A stretch of DNA of 64,000 bases from assembly GCF_910592395.1 (NCBI RefSeq), contig NC_088313.1, positions 20,664,437-20,728,436 of the forward strand, given 5' to 3'. Below are positions 26,301-38,600 of the stretch, piece by piece. Within the stretch, counting starts at the first letter, position 1. Each line of letters starts with the position of its first letter. Made by a program: the position numbers and the translations under genes. The DNA is from Lineus longissimus (taxonomy: Eukaryota; Nemertea; Pilidiophora; Heteronemertea; Lineidae). A model generated the notes under the pieces. The model was not told the origin of the DNA. It did no database searches and saw only the letters and a program-made list of their open reading frames with translations.

Positions 26301-28576
26301 GCACAAAAAGATATTCCATCTCGCAATTTTTCTTACAACTTTTGTAAAATGTTATGATTTGGAGTAAATTTTATTGATTACCCGCGGTAAGTACAAAGTA
26401 AGTAGCTTTGAAATGTCAAAATACTCATATACATGCAGCTGATGGAGCATGGAAGAACTAGCTATGACGGATTTAGAATGTCAACGTTCAGCTCTTACAA
26501 AGAGATTTTACGTTGAGTGTAGAGCTGTGTACATTAGTATTTGACATACACCAGTGAGCAGCACATGCTGATGTTGGAGAAATGACTCCCACTGAAATCA
26601 GAGTCGACCCCAAGAGGTCTCATTCTTGCTGCTGATAACTCAAGGAATCCGCCGTAACTGATCCAGGGATGATGAATAGCATTTTAATGTCATCAGATGA
26701 AAATTCCAATGTCGCTGATGTTGTTGTTGCCAGGGTTATAGCATAATGTGTTCAGAAATAAACCTCGGATGGCTTCGTGCCAGATTTTGGTTTATCATGA
26801 AACGTTAGTGGAAAATCTAAGGCAAAGTGTTTTCTCTGTAGCAACAGGGAACTCTTCACAAGTTGTCCAACATGGACTGGTGAAGAAGTTCTATAACAGC
26901 GTTTCCATTGATCCAAAATTGAGCGTTGAGTTAACCTAGCTTCGTTACTTGTGTTCGTTGTTGGTATTGACGTGGTCTTCGAGATAATCTTGCTTCATTG
27001 ATTATGTGAGATCAGCCACATATCGACCAGAGACCATCCTTGAAAGATACCATTTGTGTATCGGTTTCTTTTGGTTGATCACATCACACGCCTTTGAAAT
27101 ACGACACAGAAGAAATATCAAATTATGGGATTTTTTACGAGGACTTTTCTGTTGATGAGTGTTATGGTGCAGAAATTTGAGAAGCAGATTCTGACTGGAG
27201 GTTGCATTTCTACCATGTTTGACTGAGACGTCAATGCACGTGAACCTGCATTACGCTATGAACCACAGAACTCTAAAGAAACTCACATCTCCATGAATCA
27301 CTGTCTCCACTGACCTTGAATTAGTGTCTCGGTTTGGAAAACGAGCCGATAATTTTTGAATTTGAAAAAAAATCATGCTCACATCTTTTGAATATTAGCT
27401 ATCCAAGCACGTCTCTCGCAAATAATCTACTGAAACCAGCCATGCAAAATGATGATTCAAATAAACGCCACTCAATAATGCTATTTGCTAATTTTCCCTC
27501 AACTCATGAAAGGAGTTGTATTTTTTAAATAACACACGGAATGGGTTTTCAATATCCGAATCCAACTTTTAAAAGCTTCATTTGAATGCTATGAAACTTG
27601 TTTAGGCATCGATTACAAAGGGAAGTCCCTGAGGTAATCAGCGGTGAAATGTGGTCAGCCAGATCCATGCCTTCCCTTATTTATTCACAGGTAATTTGAC
27701 GTCAGTTTTTTGTCTAGTATGTTCATGAGACATGAAAATGTCATGATATGAAATCACATCAGGAACATTCTTGACTATGTTGAAATGAAAATTTAAATTT
27801 TTATAATGGCATTAGGAAGATAATTCAATACAACTGATGTTATGACTTTGGGATACACTTCCTCGTATTCCAAGACTTCAAATGGGGCAATACCATGAAA
27901 GGCTACTACAAATAGATTCACTTCATAAGAGACTGAGCCTCTTTCAGAAACATCATCTCTGCCTTACAGACATCTCAAACATGTAGGCCAAACAGGAACA
28001 AAATACTGATACTGAAGCCATACAGAATCTGCTGAAGTCTTATGCCTGGATGCTATTTTGAGCCAACGATGACATGCCTGGACACAGCCATTAGCACTGT
28101 CACAGAAAGGAAGGATGGAAAAAAGGCTTTCTTGTGTAAGAAGATAATGGTTAGAGAAAGAAACGTAGGCTGGAGAGAGATCTTTGATGTGTCCCTCTGG
28201 TAAGAGGCACTGCCACCCACTCTCCTAGAATGGAATCTGCAACACTGGGGACATGACTTTGAGTGAATGAATCGAAATAACCTGTTGGAGACAAAAGTAC
28301 CGTAGACTGCCAATTGCTCAAATGTCAGTCAGTTAACCTTGGTTACTGTAAAAGTGTATGACTTGAGGAAACTTCAGACGTTAGAGGGAGTTGTCCTATC
28401 TACCGTAGCAGGAAGCACCCAACGGTAAATCAACTCAAAACTTCAGAGGTGGCTAAGCTTCCCACTGAGCACCACCACATTCAACTGTCACTTTCATGCA
28501 ATTGTCCAAGGTTATTAGCTCAAAGTTAGGAAACTGACTTTGACCAACTGACCATGAAGTTCAAAACTATGCCTAC

Positions 28577-28759
28577 CTTCATCTATATCTGGAGGTAATC
28601 CGCCGACGAAGACTTTCCTAGAATATCGTTCTATCCGTTCCATACCCGACTGCGAGTTTGGTGATCCTCGTGAGGGACTGTTGATGTTTGGCACTTGTTG
28701 GTCTAGGCCACCATCGTCCAGTAGATGGTTGTCATCGCCAAAACCAAATGGAGATTTTC
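28577..28759 (-). CDS. CPEB2-4: CPEB2/3/4-type RNA-binding protein, internal exon (pre-RRM linker and start of RRM1)
   Basis: This 183-nt exon runs from the acceptor tctctttacag to the donor gtaggc and gives 60 whole codons plus split codons at both ends. It begins KSPFGFGDDNHLLDDGGLDQ, an acidic segment comparable to SLFPFEDGFLDDGHGDQ of vertebrate CPEB4 (from memory). A Ser/Pro/Asn-rich linker follows, with SPSRGSPNSQSG. The exon ends RIERYSRKVF, VGGLPPDIDE. VFVGGL is the RNP2 motif of RRM1, and RYSRKVFVGGLPPDIDE is a signature of the CPEB2-4 class. Serines in the linker could be phosphorylated, but that is inference only. The final G joins AG of the next exon to make Glu. Confidence 0.98.
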
Positions 28760-29430
28760 CTGTAAAGAGAAACGTGGACAGACATGTTAGGAAAAGTGTG
28801 ACAAGATGCTTTCCAAGATAGCTAAATCTTATGATTTTCTGACAATATATTTGGTAAAATAGCTCCAGACTTGGAACTTTCAGGACTTAGTTTAACCCAT
28901 GCCTTGTTAAACTTCATTTGTTAGGTTAATTCAAACAATTTCGTCTTTGTCATCACAGCAAATTAGCCACACAGAATGGATTAAGAACTCGGCACGCAAA
29001 ACATTAATTTTAGTTGAAACTGAACAAAAATTAAAGTTTCAGAGGCAGCCATAAAACTCCATTACATCATACCAGTAAGGCATTATAACGTTAGAGGCAA
29101 TGCCTTTACCATGTTTTTCATACCCAACGTCAAAAATCAATAAAACTTTGCTGAGTTTTTTTTTGAAAAATGGGCCATTTAGCCTAAATTTCCAATTAGG
29201 TCTAAGTGGTGATTCATTTTGATCTCATAAATACTGAGATGTAGCCTGAGCTAACCATATTGTGCCAGATCCTAGGCGCCAGATGGAGTTCAAATGAGAT
29301 GAATAGATGATGTGTCTGGGGGTGGGTGGGTGGTCATATGTGTATGTGGAGTAAGCATCATCTTCAAGTCAACAACGCATAATGTCCTTTCTATTTTGCA
29401 TATTTTTGTTCTTAGAATAATCTGGAATCT

Positions 29431-29445
29431 CCCCCCCCCCCCCCC
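29431..29445 (+). repeat. C15 homopolymer (G15 in the CPEB transcript)
   Basis: Fifteen consecutive C residues, about 670 bp upstream, in transcript order, of the RRM1-starting exon. Confidence 0.97.
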
Positions 29446-30049
29446 AAGAATTAGAAAATAGGTTTTTTACTTGTAAGTTCAAGGTGAAGAGGTCAGACCA
29501 AATTTGTCAAGTTTTTACAGCCAGAGAAGCAGAAAACAGGTCTTTTCAGCTAGCTATCACAATAATCGATGCTTTCAGCAGTGAATATGTATCAAATAGA
29601 AAATATCTGTCCCCTGATGATATTGAATCATTTGAATTCTTTATAATCGAATGGAAATAACAAGGTGGAGAAGGAATCATAGACAGATATTGAATTCAGA
29701 TATACACAAAGACAACATATAAAACATATCGATATCAACACCTACAAAATATCAATTCAGCCTTTAAAATAGCAATCGAGTACCAACATCAATAAGATAA
29801 AACTCAACACCTGAATAACATGCCAAAACTGATGAAAATATTAAAGTAAGCAAACTCAATTGTTGTATCCCCCACCCAAATACTCATTGGTAAATGTCTC
29901 AACCTGTTACGCTAGTTCCATCGACTGCCACATGGTGTCTCTCCATCATAGCCAGATTTTTTATGAATGAAAGAATGAGGTCAGGTTCTGCAGGTGGAAT
30001 ATTTGTGAAAATAATCTATGGGTTGGATTACCAAGAAGAGGATGTGAAA

Positions 30050-30571
30050 CTACTGCAGCTCTTATATGTGGTTCAATAGACTCCACTGCAGCTTGTATGC
30101 AGAGGATTAATAGACTCCACTGCAGCTTGTATATATGTGGCTCAGTAGACTCCACTGCAGCTTGTATGCAGAGGATTAATAGACTCCACTGCAGCTTGTA
30201 TGCAGAGGTTTAATAGACTCCACTGCAGCTTGTATGCAGAGGTTCAATAGACTCCACTGTAGTTCAACATTCTCCACTGCAGCTTGTATGCAGAGGATTA
30301 ATAGACTCCACTGCAGCTTGTATATATGTGGCTCAGTAGACTCCACTGCAGCTTGTATGCAGAGGTTCAATAGACTCCACTGTAGTTCAACATACTCCAC
30401 TGCAGCTTGTATGTAGAGGTTCAATAGACTCCACTGCAGCTTGTATGCAGAGGTTCAATAGACTCCACTGTAGTTCAACATACTCCACTGCAGCTTGTAT
30501 GTAGAGGTTCAATAGACTCCACTGTAGTTCAACATACTCCACTGCCGCTTGTAGTATGTAGAGGTTCAATA
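30050..30571. repeat. PstI-rich minisatellite with a higher-order pattern
   Basis: About 520 bp are built from units of 34-35 bp (tagactccactgcagcttgt followed by atgcagaggttcaa or a variant) with start points at 30077, 30111, 30146 and 30180. From about 30230 on, a short unit (tagactccactgtagttcaa followed by cat) alternates with the long unit, giving a two-part higher-order repeat. Most long units contain CTGCAG. Open frames on both strands through the array (reading IQAAVES or STAACMQR) reflect the repeat and are not genes. Confidence 0.96.
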
Positions 30572-32837
30572 AGCATTTTCTGCTTTGAACTTTGGAGTTC
30601 AATTCGACTCCAAATCGAACACTTCATTGACATTCTAACTTAACAAACAGTCACCAAACCTAATTTTAAATATCCGCACTTACAAATAATAACTGACGAT
30701 GAAACTGAAAGCAAAATTACGTCATCCTGGAGGAATGTAGCAGTGCCATGCCATGAAACCTTTGGCGGAATATTCTGATTTTTCCAAGCAGAGCGGTTGC
30801 TATTGATGTGATTGATTAAAGCTTGGTCGAGGGGTCACAAAGACAGTAATATGTATTCAGTGACAGGCACGAATCCAAGGCAGAATCACCAGCATTGGAC
30901 GTGTTTTTGCAATAGTCGGGACATGAGATATACGGCCTTTGACACCTCCAGGAGAACGACAAATTGGCCAACTTTGCTGGCGATGAGAAATGGCTGGTTT
31001 ATGGCTCTGATGGTCATGGAGGCATTCCTTCACTTCTGCATTTGAACAGAAAGATGTTACGGCTCATTCTGTCTGTGGGAAGAAAAAGATGATTCTCCTG
31101 GACATGACCGCTGCAATTGATATGAACAGAGTACCTCTGTGGAGATCCATAATAGTGACAGGTGGTTTGGTGGTTCAGACCATGGGCAGTGAAGAAGCGT
31201 CACTGCTGTGTCACAGAGTGAAACATATAACCTGATGTTGACTAATGGACTAGCATCAATACCACAGTCATACATGTACACACTCAACCGGAGAGGCAAT
31301 GCCAAGGAAGACATCTACTTGACGTTTGAAAGCAATGTGGAGATTTCTTGAGTCCCCTATCTTAATTCTGCTAGACAACTTTAGCTAAGCTAGCTCAAGT
31401 TGGCTTCCCCAGGCTAAACATGCTGAACTGGAGTAGAAAGCTTGATTTGTGTGTACAGCTTGTTGGCATTGCGGGCTAAACAGATGCTATCCTATCTTAC
31501 AGCTCAAGTCCAAGTTTGAGTTCGATGTGCGTAGGATCAAGGGCAGCAATGTTCCAGAAATAACAAAGTTATGGTGAAATGGAATTCTAGGTTGGTTTTG
31601 ATGTTTATACCGAGATTATGCTCTGAACCGCGTATAATTGATCGCAATTAGCACTTTGGGGTATACGATATACTCTGCTTTTTTGGCTCATCTACCAGTT
31701 CTTTCAATACCTGCAAGTAGTTATCAATTCCCTGCCACATTTCAATTCATTTCACATATCATTCCAACAATTGTGACTGAGTTATAACATGTTCAGGCCC
31801 ATGTGTACAATGAGATTTTGCTTCCGAAACATTTTATTCATAGCGGCTGCCCAACAGATGTCTCAACAGCACTATTAAGTCAATTTGAAAGTATTCAGAG
31901 ACATAGTCGATTGTTTCTATTTTCCTCTCCAAATGTCGGCTATGGCCAACCAAGCATCAACCAGACACACCAAGCTGTTCCAGCGGTCTAGTCAAGCACA
32001 CTTATGGCTTCCATTCTCCTTCCGTCCGTCAATAAACAACTCAACGCGTCATGTACCAATCGCCAACCAGCGATTTTCATCGCAATTACTTCATCATCAT
32101 TTTCACTTGTTCAATTCGGCGTGGTATTTACCCACAGTCGAATCCTGGCACTTGCCTTGTTTGCTTTAGAGAGCAGATTGATGGTTGCTTGTTCAGCGCC
32201 TAAAACTTGTCTGCACAGGACATCATTGGCAAACATGTCAAACTTGCCATACGCTACTAATTAACAAATATTTGGAAGAGCTGAAGGAGATACAGTTATG
32301 ACCAACGAGACAGAGAGTGTTTAGAGGAAGGAGACACATTAGTGGGACCTTGGCCGAGAGGGATCATTATCTACCAATCTCATATTTGTGGCAACCTCAA
32401 GTAGTTTGATCAAGGTGGTCTTTGCCTTCTCCAACTAAACTGTTACTTGTTTCAGAACCCCTAGCCTCAGTTTATTCAATAACTTCCACAGTACGGATAT
32501 GTGTATCAACTATGTTTTCATCCAGGACTTGGACAATTGTGTCTGATGGAACTTTTTAAGAAGCATCAACATGTTTTGAGTGGGCTGACTGGTTTACACC
32601 CGAGTCCGCACGGCTGCCTCACAGACTGGTGTATTGCCACATGCTCACCAGGATTCAAACCAAAGGTGTAAAATGCACACGCTGAATGTGGTTTCCATGT
32701 AACAGATTTCAACTCCCAACAAATCCTGGAGCATATGCTTCAGGTTGACTGAAAGATGGTGTTCTAACATGCCAGGTCTTGTGAAATATTTCAAAAACTC
32801 AACAGCCTTTTCTCAGTTGGTGAAAATGGCGTTCGAT

Positions 32838-33457
32838 AGGCCTTTTTACACGGTGCTGGTTCAAGACAACCCTCCTGAACCGTCACGAGGCGTGTTCGGT
32901 TCAGGACGGTTCATTTCGCTTTTACACGGGGACGGTTCGACGATCTGGCCTCGATCCGGCTCCAGGCCGGTTCGTCACTAACATCGTCAATTGGTGGCGC
33001 TGATCAATCCTGCTGGCGGTGGAGCTACGAAAATATCACAACCTTCAACAAATAATACAAAATGGTTCACGATGGCGCCGGTGAGATGCAGAGTTTTTGC
33101 TTTGGTACACAGCATTTGTATGGAAAGAAAGCTCTTGCTCTCGATAAATTGAAGATTTCACAGCAGTTTCTTTCCGCGGAAAATTTCATGCCAGGAACAC
33201 GGCAGCTATTCCCGCAAATGACGTCACGCGAGTACCGTGTGCAAACCGGCTCGGAGCCGGTTCGCTTTTACACGCATAAATAAACCCTCCTCCACCGGCC
33301 TACACCGGCCTGCACCGACCCGAGACCGGCGATCGGAACCCGCCTCGGACCAGGAGGGTTCAGGACGGTAGGTTCGCTTTTACACGAGGGAAAATGAACC
33401 GGCTGGTACCTGAACTAGTCTCGATCCGGCTTGAACCCGCACCGTGTAAAAACGCCT
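32838..33457. mobile_element. 620-bp TIR element with 3-bp flanking GAT
   Basis: The ends are AGGCCTTTTTACACGGTGCT and, on the other strand, AGGCGTTTTTACACGGTGCG; the match extends to 28 bp with two mismatches. GAT flanks both sides (32835-32837 and 33458-33460), a possible 3-bp target duplication. The motif cgcttttacacg occurs three more times inside (near 32918, 33261 and 33374), and accggcctacaccggcctgc forms a short internal tandem. It is more GC-rich than the surrounding intron. A 73-codon open frame (33062-33283) has no recognisable domain. It looks like a non-autonomous DNA transposon; the superfamily is not determined. Confidence 0.85.
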
Positions 33458-35606
33458 GATGAAAGCCCCGCCAAATAAAAACTTTCCAAATTGGTCTCAC
33501 TTTCTCCGTAATTCCTAGATCCAATTTCAATTACTGCTTATCACGATTTAAGACACTTCCCAGACTTCGATGTGTTATGTTTCTGTTGTTGTTATTCTCT
33601 GGCTAAATTGACGCCTGTTTTTCCCCCTGGTGGTTTCAATTGTTCACTCAAGCCTACCGCCAAGCAAGATAGTTTGTTGATCTAATTTGTTCTCTCATCA
33701 TTTCGTTTAAAATTCTGATGAATTCACAAGAAACAGTGAGAATAGATGAAATTGACCATCTTAAGCGCCAAATATTGAACATTTACCAAAGGACCCTGAT
33801 AGATTTCAGCAACTTGCAACTTTTTTATTCATGACTGTTTCATTCTAAGAACAGTAGAGAGCCACGAACTCTCCCAGCTCAATGCAGCAGGGCAAAAGGT
33901 CAGTTTAAAACATCCAATTTAACACCCGTCGGGGAAAAAGAGGTAAAAACGTCTGTGTATATACAGGATGTTGGAATGTTCGCTACTTTCTGCCGTTATG
34001 TTTTTCAACTGAGACGTTTACCTTAGGTTCCCAGAGAGCATATTATGGAAACCAGTATGTTAGTTTAGGGCAATACGAACGGGTATAAAAACCAGCTGCC
34101 GCAATGAGCAAAGACAACCTACCATACCTTTGATGCAAATGAAGCTATCTAGAAACAGCTACTTTCCCAATAATCAAAGATATTTCATAATCTTTTGATG
34201 GGAATTTCCGACTTCAAATAAGAATTGCTTCCTGCCCGAAATCCACGTCATATCCCAGCAGTAAGCTTGGTGATATTCACTTCATCCAAACAACAGGCAA
34301 CACTGCAAACTTTTTCATAATGCACTCCAAGGAATATCACCCAAATTCATTTCAATAGTGGATTTTTCAATTGGAAATCAGGCAACCAAAACAGTGATTA
34401 CCAATCGAAGGATGATTATTTCTCAACACCGCAACGGTTTGTTTCGTCAAGTTGATTGTGAAATCTTGGCACTGTTAGGAAGACGCTAAGCTGAAATCTA
34501 TAGTAATCTTCTGTTGAGCTGCAATGAAATAGGCACCGAGTCTGTTTAAGTAAAGATAACCTAATACCTCAGCCTGTCATGCAGACTACTGTACATTTAT
34601 GTACATGATCATACGAAACCTGACATGAAACCACCAGAGAATTTGAGCTTGCGAGTTTTTTGTTTGTTTTTCAATCTGCGTGAGGGTTATGGAGGAAATG
34701 AAATCATGATTAGATTTCATATTTTGAATTATGGCAAGCGGTCGTATGCCTATTCAATCTACATGTACTGAGTCACAAATCCCTCACATTGAGGGACGTC
34801 TGGAAAAAGTTGACGGTGAGGACAGGTGCTGTATATGCATAGCAGCACAACTGGATGACGTCACTGCAGTTGATGAAATCAACAGAGGAAGATGGTTTCA
34901 GATAGGACACACTGACCCCCTTTATTAACACTAAACCAGTATCTTCAGATTTGATGCCTATGCCTGTGGTGCAGTGAGCTTTGTCTCCATGATTTCGAGG
35001 ACCACAGCCTGAATCTGCTGACTGGCCTGCCATTGGGTGCATCCCTAATACAGGTATTGAAACCATACTCACTGCATATACAATACAACTCTCAGTCAAA
35101 AAGCAAACTCTCAAAACCCCTGGTTTTAAACATGTTCATGCAAATTGCCCCACGCAAGGACTGAAATTCTTCTTGCCATTGCCAATTTAAGTCAGCAAAG
35201 GCAAAAACTGCTTTGTAATAAAATTCCATTCTACAATGATTGCAACTTCTGACAATAAATTGCAACTTTCCATATTGGCAACTGTCATTAACAACATGCG
35301 ATAGATCTACTATAAATCATGAGTCATTTCCCGGCATTGTTTAAGCTTTTTGAACTGATCCACCAGCGGATGGAAACGAATGGCAATGTTACTGTTATGA
35401 GCTATTCATAATGATCGAACGATCACTACGCTAGTCTCTGTCATTGGTAAACATATTCCCTATTCCCTTTGTTGTCGGAACAATTCTAGTTTGTTATCAT
35501 CAATCACGCCACTGTGCAATGTTTGGGAACTTTCCAAGGTGAGGTGGGTATATCTAATTGAGACGTCAAATATCTGAAATTGTCTGCTTATCAAACCAGT
35601 CACTAA

Positions 35607-35626
35607 CCCCCCCCCCCCCCCCCCCC
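35607..35626 (+). repeat. C20 homopolymer (G20 in the CPEB transcript)
   Basis: Twenty consecutive C residues, the longest homopolymer I found in the window. Confidence 0.97.
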
Positions 35627-38600
35627 GTCCTTACTCCTTCTATGGCAACAACAAGACACGAAGTGAAGCACATACTATGGTTCAGAAGTTTTATTCTGAT
35701 ACTAACCTACAACTTTAAAAAACTTGTTAGATACAAAAGAAATATATTTGGTCCACAACAACTTATCAGTATGAAGATGAATCATCCTACAAAAAACTCA
35801 GACCAATTGGAGATTGGAGCGTGCCCTTCTTGATCAAGCTCCAGTCTTCCAGTACAGATTTACTTCTGACACTGTGACCACTTTCCAATGACATCTGAGA
35901 GTTTTATGGCATGTTTTCAGTTGACATTGTGTCACTTGGCTCAGAATCGAAGTCTCAAATGGAATATTTCAAAACTTGTTATAAGTTTACTGACGTCAGA
36001 TGCTTCGCTTCACATGTTGAAATTGAAAACTCCATTCAAATTGACATAGTTCTGATAAACGTTGTATTTTGTTTGCAAATACAGTATCGGCCTCTGGGCA
36101 AACTGTATTGGAATCTGTCACTTCAAAATGAAATGTTTCAAAAATAATATCTGAGAGAGAAGCGGAATATGTTTGAAGTCACCAATTAGAATGTGGCGCT
36201 ATTTTGCCTGAAAGACAAATAGGAATTGTTGACTGTGAGGTCATATTTCAACCTTGACTAAAAGCGTTTTCATTGATTTTGCTGGGAACTATTTCCCCTT
36301 AGGCAGATAGCCCTGCCGCTGAAACTTCTATTGAGTCAACGTTCATTTTCATATATTTCATTGGAGAAAAGTTGGGAGAAATTTTTCAATTCTGACTTCA
36401 ATGGTCTGGCTTTTCCAATAGGTCACCTTTTATAACCAACTGTTACAATTAACTTGTCTAAAACCAGTTATCTAGATCATACTTTCTTCCATCTCCCAAC
36501 TCCAGGTCATTCAAAATGTAACCCAGTTTATACCGCCTGCTCCTTTTGTTTCAAAATACACAATGATAGGACATACATTTGTAAACAATGTACTTTAAGC
36601 TCTGCTTGAGTATCAAATATTCAATGATATGTCATGTCATAAACTTTTCCACATAAAACGACCAATTTTTAATCAAGTAATTGAATTTTATTTCCGTTTC
36701 ACTAAAAATAAGAGAAATCAACTGAGGCCAGGCGAACCAAAACACAATTAGAGCTAAAACCGCCATGTAAATCATTGCCGATGTAAACATTTTCATCTAA
36801 TATGTTCCGCAGCAACTCATTTTTACAACTTAATTAAATTTTAATGTTGAGAGTAGGAATGTTCACTCATGGACAAAATGGGAAAATAAAACATGTTTTG
36901 AATAATCTATGATGATGGAGATACAATGGGGTTGGAAGCACATTGCTTAATTCATCGTCAACTTGGGTAAGAAATACAGGAATTATGCCTCCACAGTTTA
37001 AACCATGACCATGATGAAAGGTCTACTGTACACAACATGGTAGGCTAGGATGAAACACAACTACAGTGATGTCATCGGCATGGACATTGTTTGCCTGTCA
37101 TATGATCAGTTTGTATACTACAGCAGGAAAGCTGGCTAGGCAAACTGGCAGAGACTGCAGGAGATGACATGAGAGCTGAAACCACGCCATATTTTGATAA
37201 GGCATCAACAAAGTGGAAGCCTGAAAAGACACCCCAGCAATCATTTTCAGGATGAACCTTCCTCAAACCAACCTGATGGCTCAGATTGTTTCAGAAAACA
37301 AACATGCTAGGAACAAGTTTCCTATCTGTTGATCAGCCACGAGTAATCAATTTGACAAGTCATAGTTTGATAGAACTGCCTAGTCTTGCTCTTCCTCACT
37401 TCTAACTGACAGCAACCACCACCTGCCTCAAGTATCATACACATATACTAGACATGAAGTCGCCTTGATTTCTCTACTTAGCACTGGTAAAGCTGAAATA
37501 AGAGAACATCATCATCTATCTCGACTACCTGTTGTTAAACAAGGTTTGCATGTTGGATTTGATCCAATCGGGTCCCTTGCCAGTGCAGTGATGTGGGAAG
37601 ACCATGTTTCAATGTTTGTGGTAAGCAGGCATAACCTGAGGCTTGTAACCTCAGCAGAGCAAGTATAATCACACCCCATTCTCCCCAAGCTACCAGCTAA
37701 CACATTCCTTTATTATGAAAGTCAAAAACTTGGATGCAAACACTGAGATGTTTGGCAACTCATTCCTTGAGGCCTTGGTTGTTCATAAACATGTAAAAAC
37801 AAAGTCACTAACTCAACAACGGGTGTTTTAATCAGTTGGCATTCTCCTTCAGACCAACACCAAGTTGATAATGTTCTTTTAAACAACTGCAGTTTTTTCT
37901 CTTAGCTTCCCTTTCGGTGATCATTTCCATCAAATTAGCAACTTTTCTCCGGTTTGCCTTCATTTTCAGGAAACTTATCTTTAGGGAAACATTACTTTGC
38001 AATTTTCAAAGATTTCTCCCAATGCCCCGACTCCCATAACAAGATGAAAACACACAGCGGCACCCCTCCCACAATAAAGGTCACATGCAATCAGACGAGC
38101 CTTCCCAAGCTACCGTAACAGGCATATTGCGCCAGATTTTTTCGCCTTCGTTAATCACGGAGTTCCCAAGAGTCATTTGTAGTCTTCTGGAGTAAAGTCC
38201 AACGACTGTTGACCAGAATAATCTTTACATGATGTCGAGTTTCTCCTGTTAAATATGTAGGTGATTTGGTTCAGCTTCTGGTGAGGCAGACTCTAGATTA
38301 CGGAGTAATCTTTTAACTCTGCCTAGGCCACCAAGGCACACTGCAATTATCCGTTCAACGTGAGGGACATGTCCTTTACGATGTTGATGGAGTAGCATAG
38401 ATTGCCATAGGTTTCCTCTGCCTGTCATGGCATGAATGAGTTTTGTTAGGAAGATGACAGACAGCTCAGGATAGGGAAGTTTCAGCGGTGTTCAGGGTAT
38501 CAAGAGGAACTGCCTTGCCAGTTATGATGGATCATTTTTTGTGGCAGAAGTTTTGACAGATAACTATTCAGACCTCATCTTCTTTCCTGAATAGATTCCT

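Larger units (their letters stand above)
17251..28576 (-). other. CPEB intron, about 11.3 kb
   Basis: This intron lies between the 183-nt and 90-nt exons. It contains a 17-bp C homopolymer at 18443-18459 and a weak diverged tandem duplication near 23.09-23.37 kb. I see no recognisable mobile element with both ends and no credible nested gene. The longest open frame (137 codons at 23584-23997, plus strand) has no recognisable domain. Confidence 0.9.

Noticed and set aside
30176-30602. Repetitive open frames on both strands
   Set aside because: Translations of the minisatellite; both strands stay open because of the unit sequence, not because of coding constraint.
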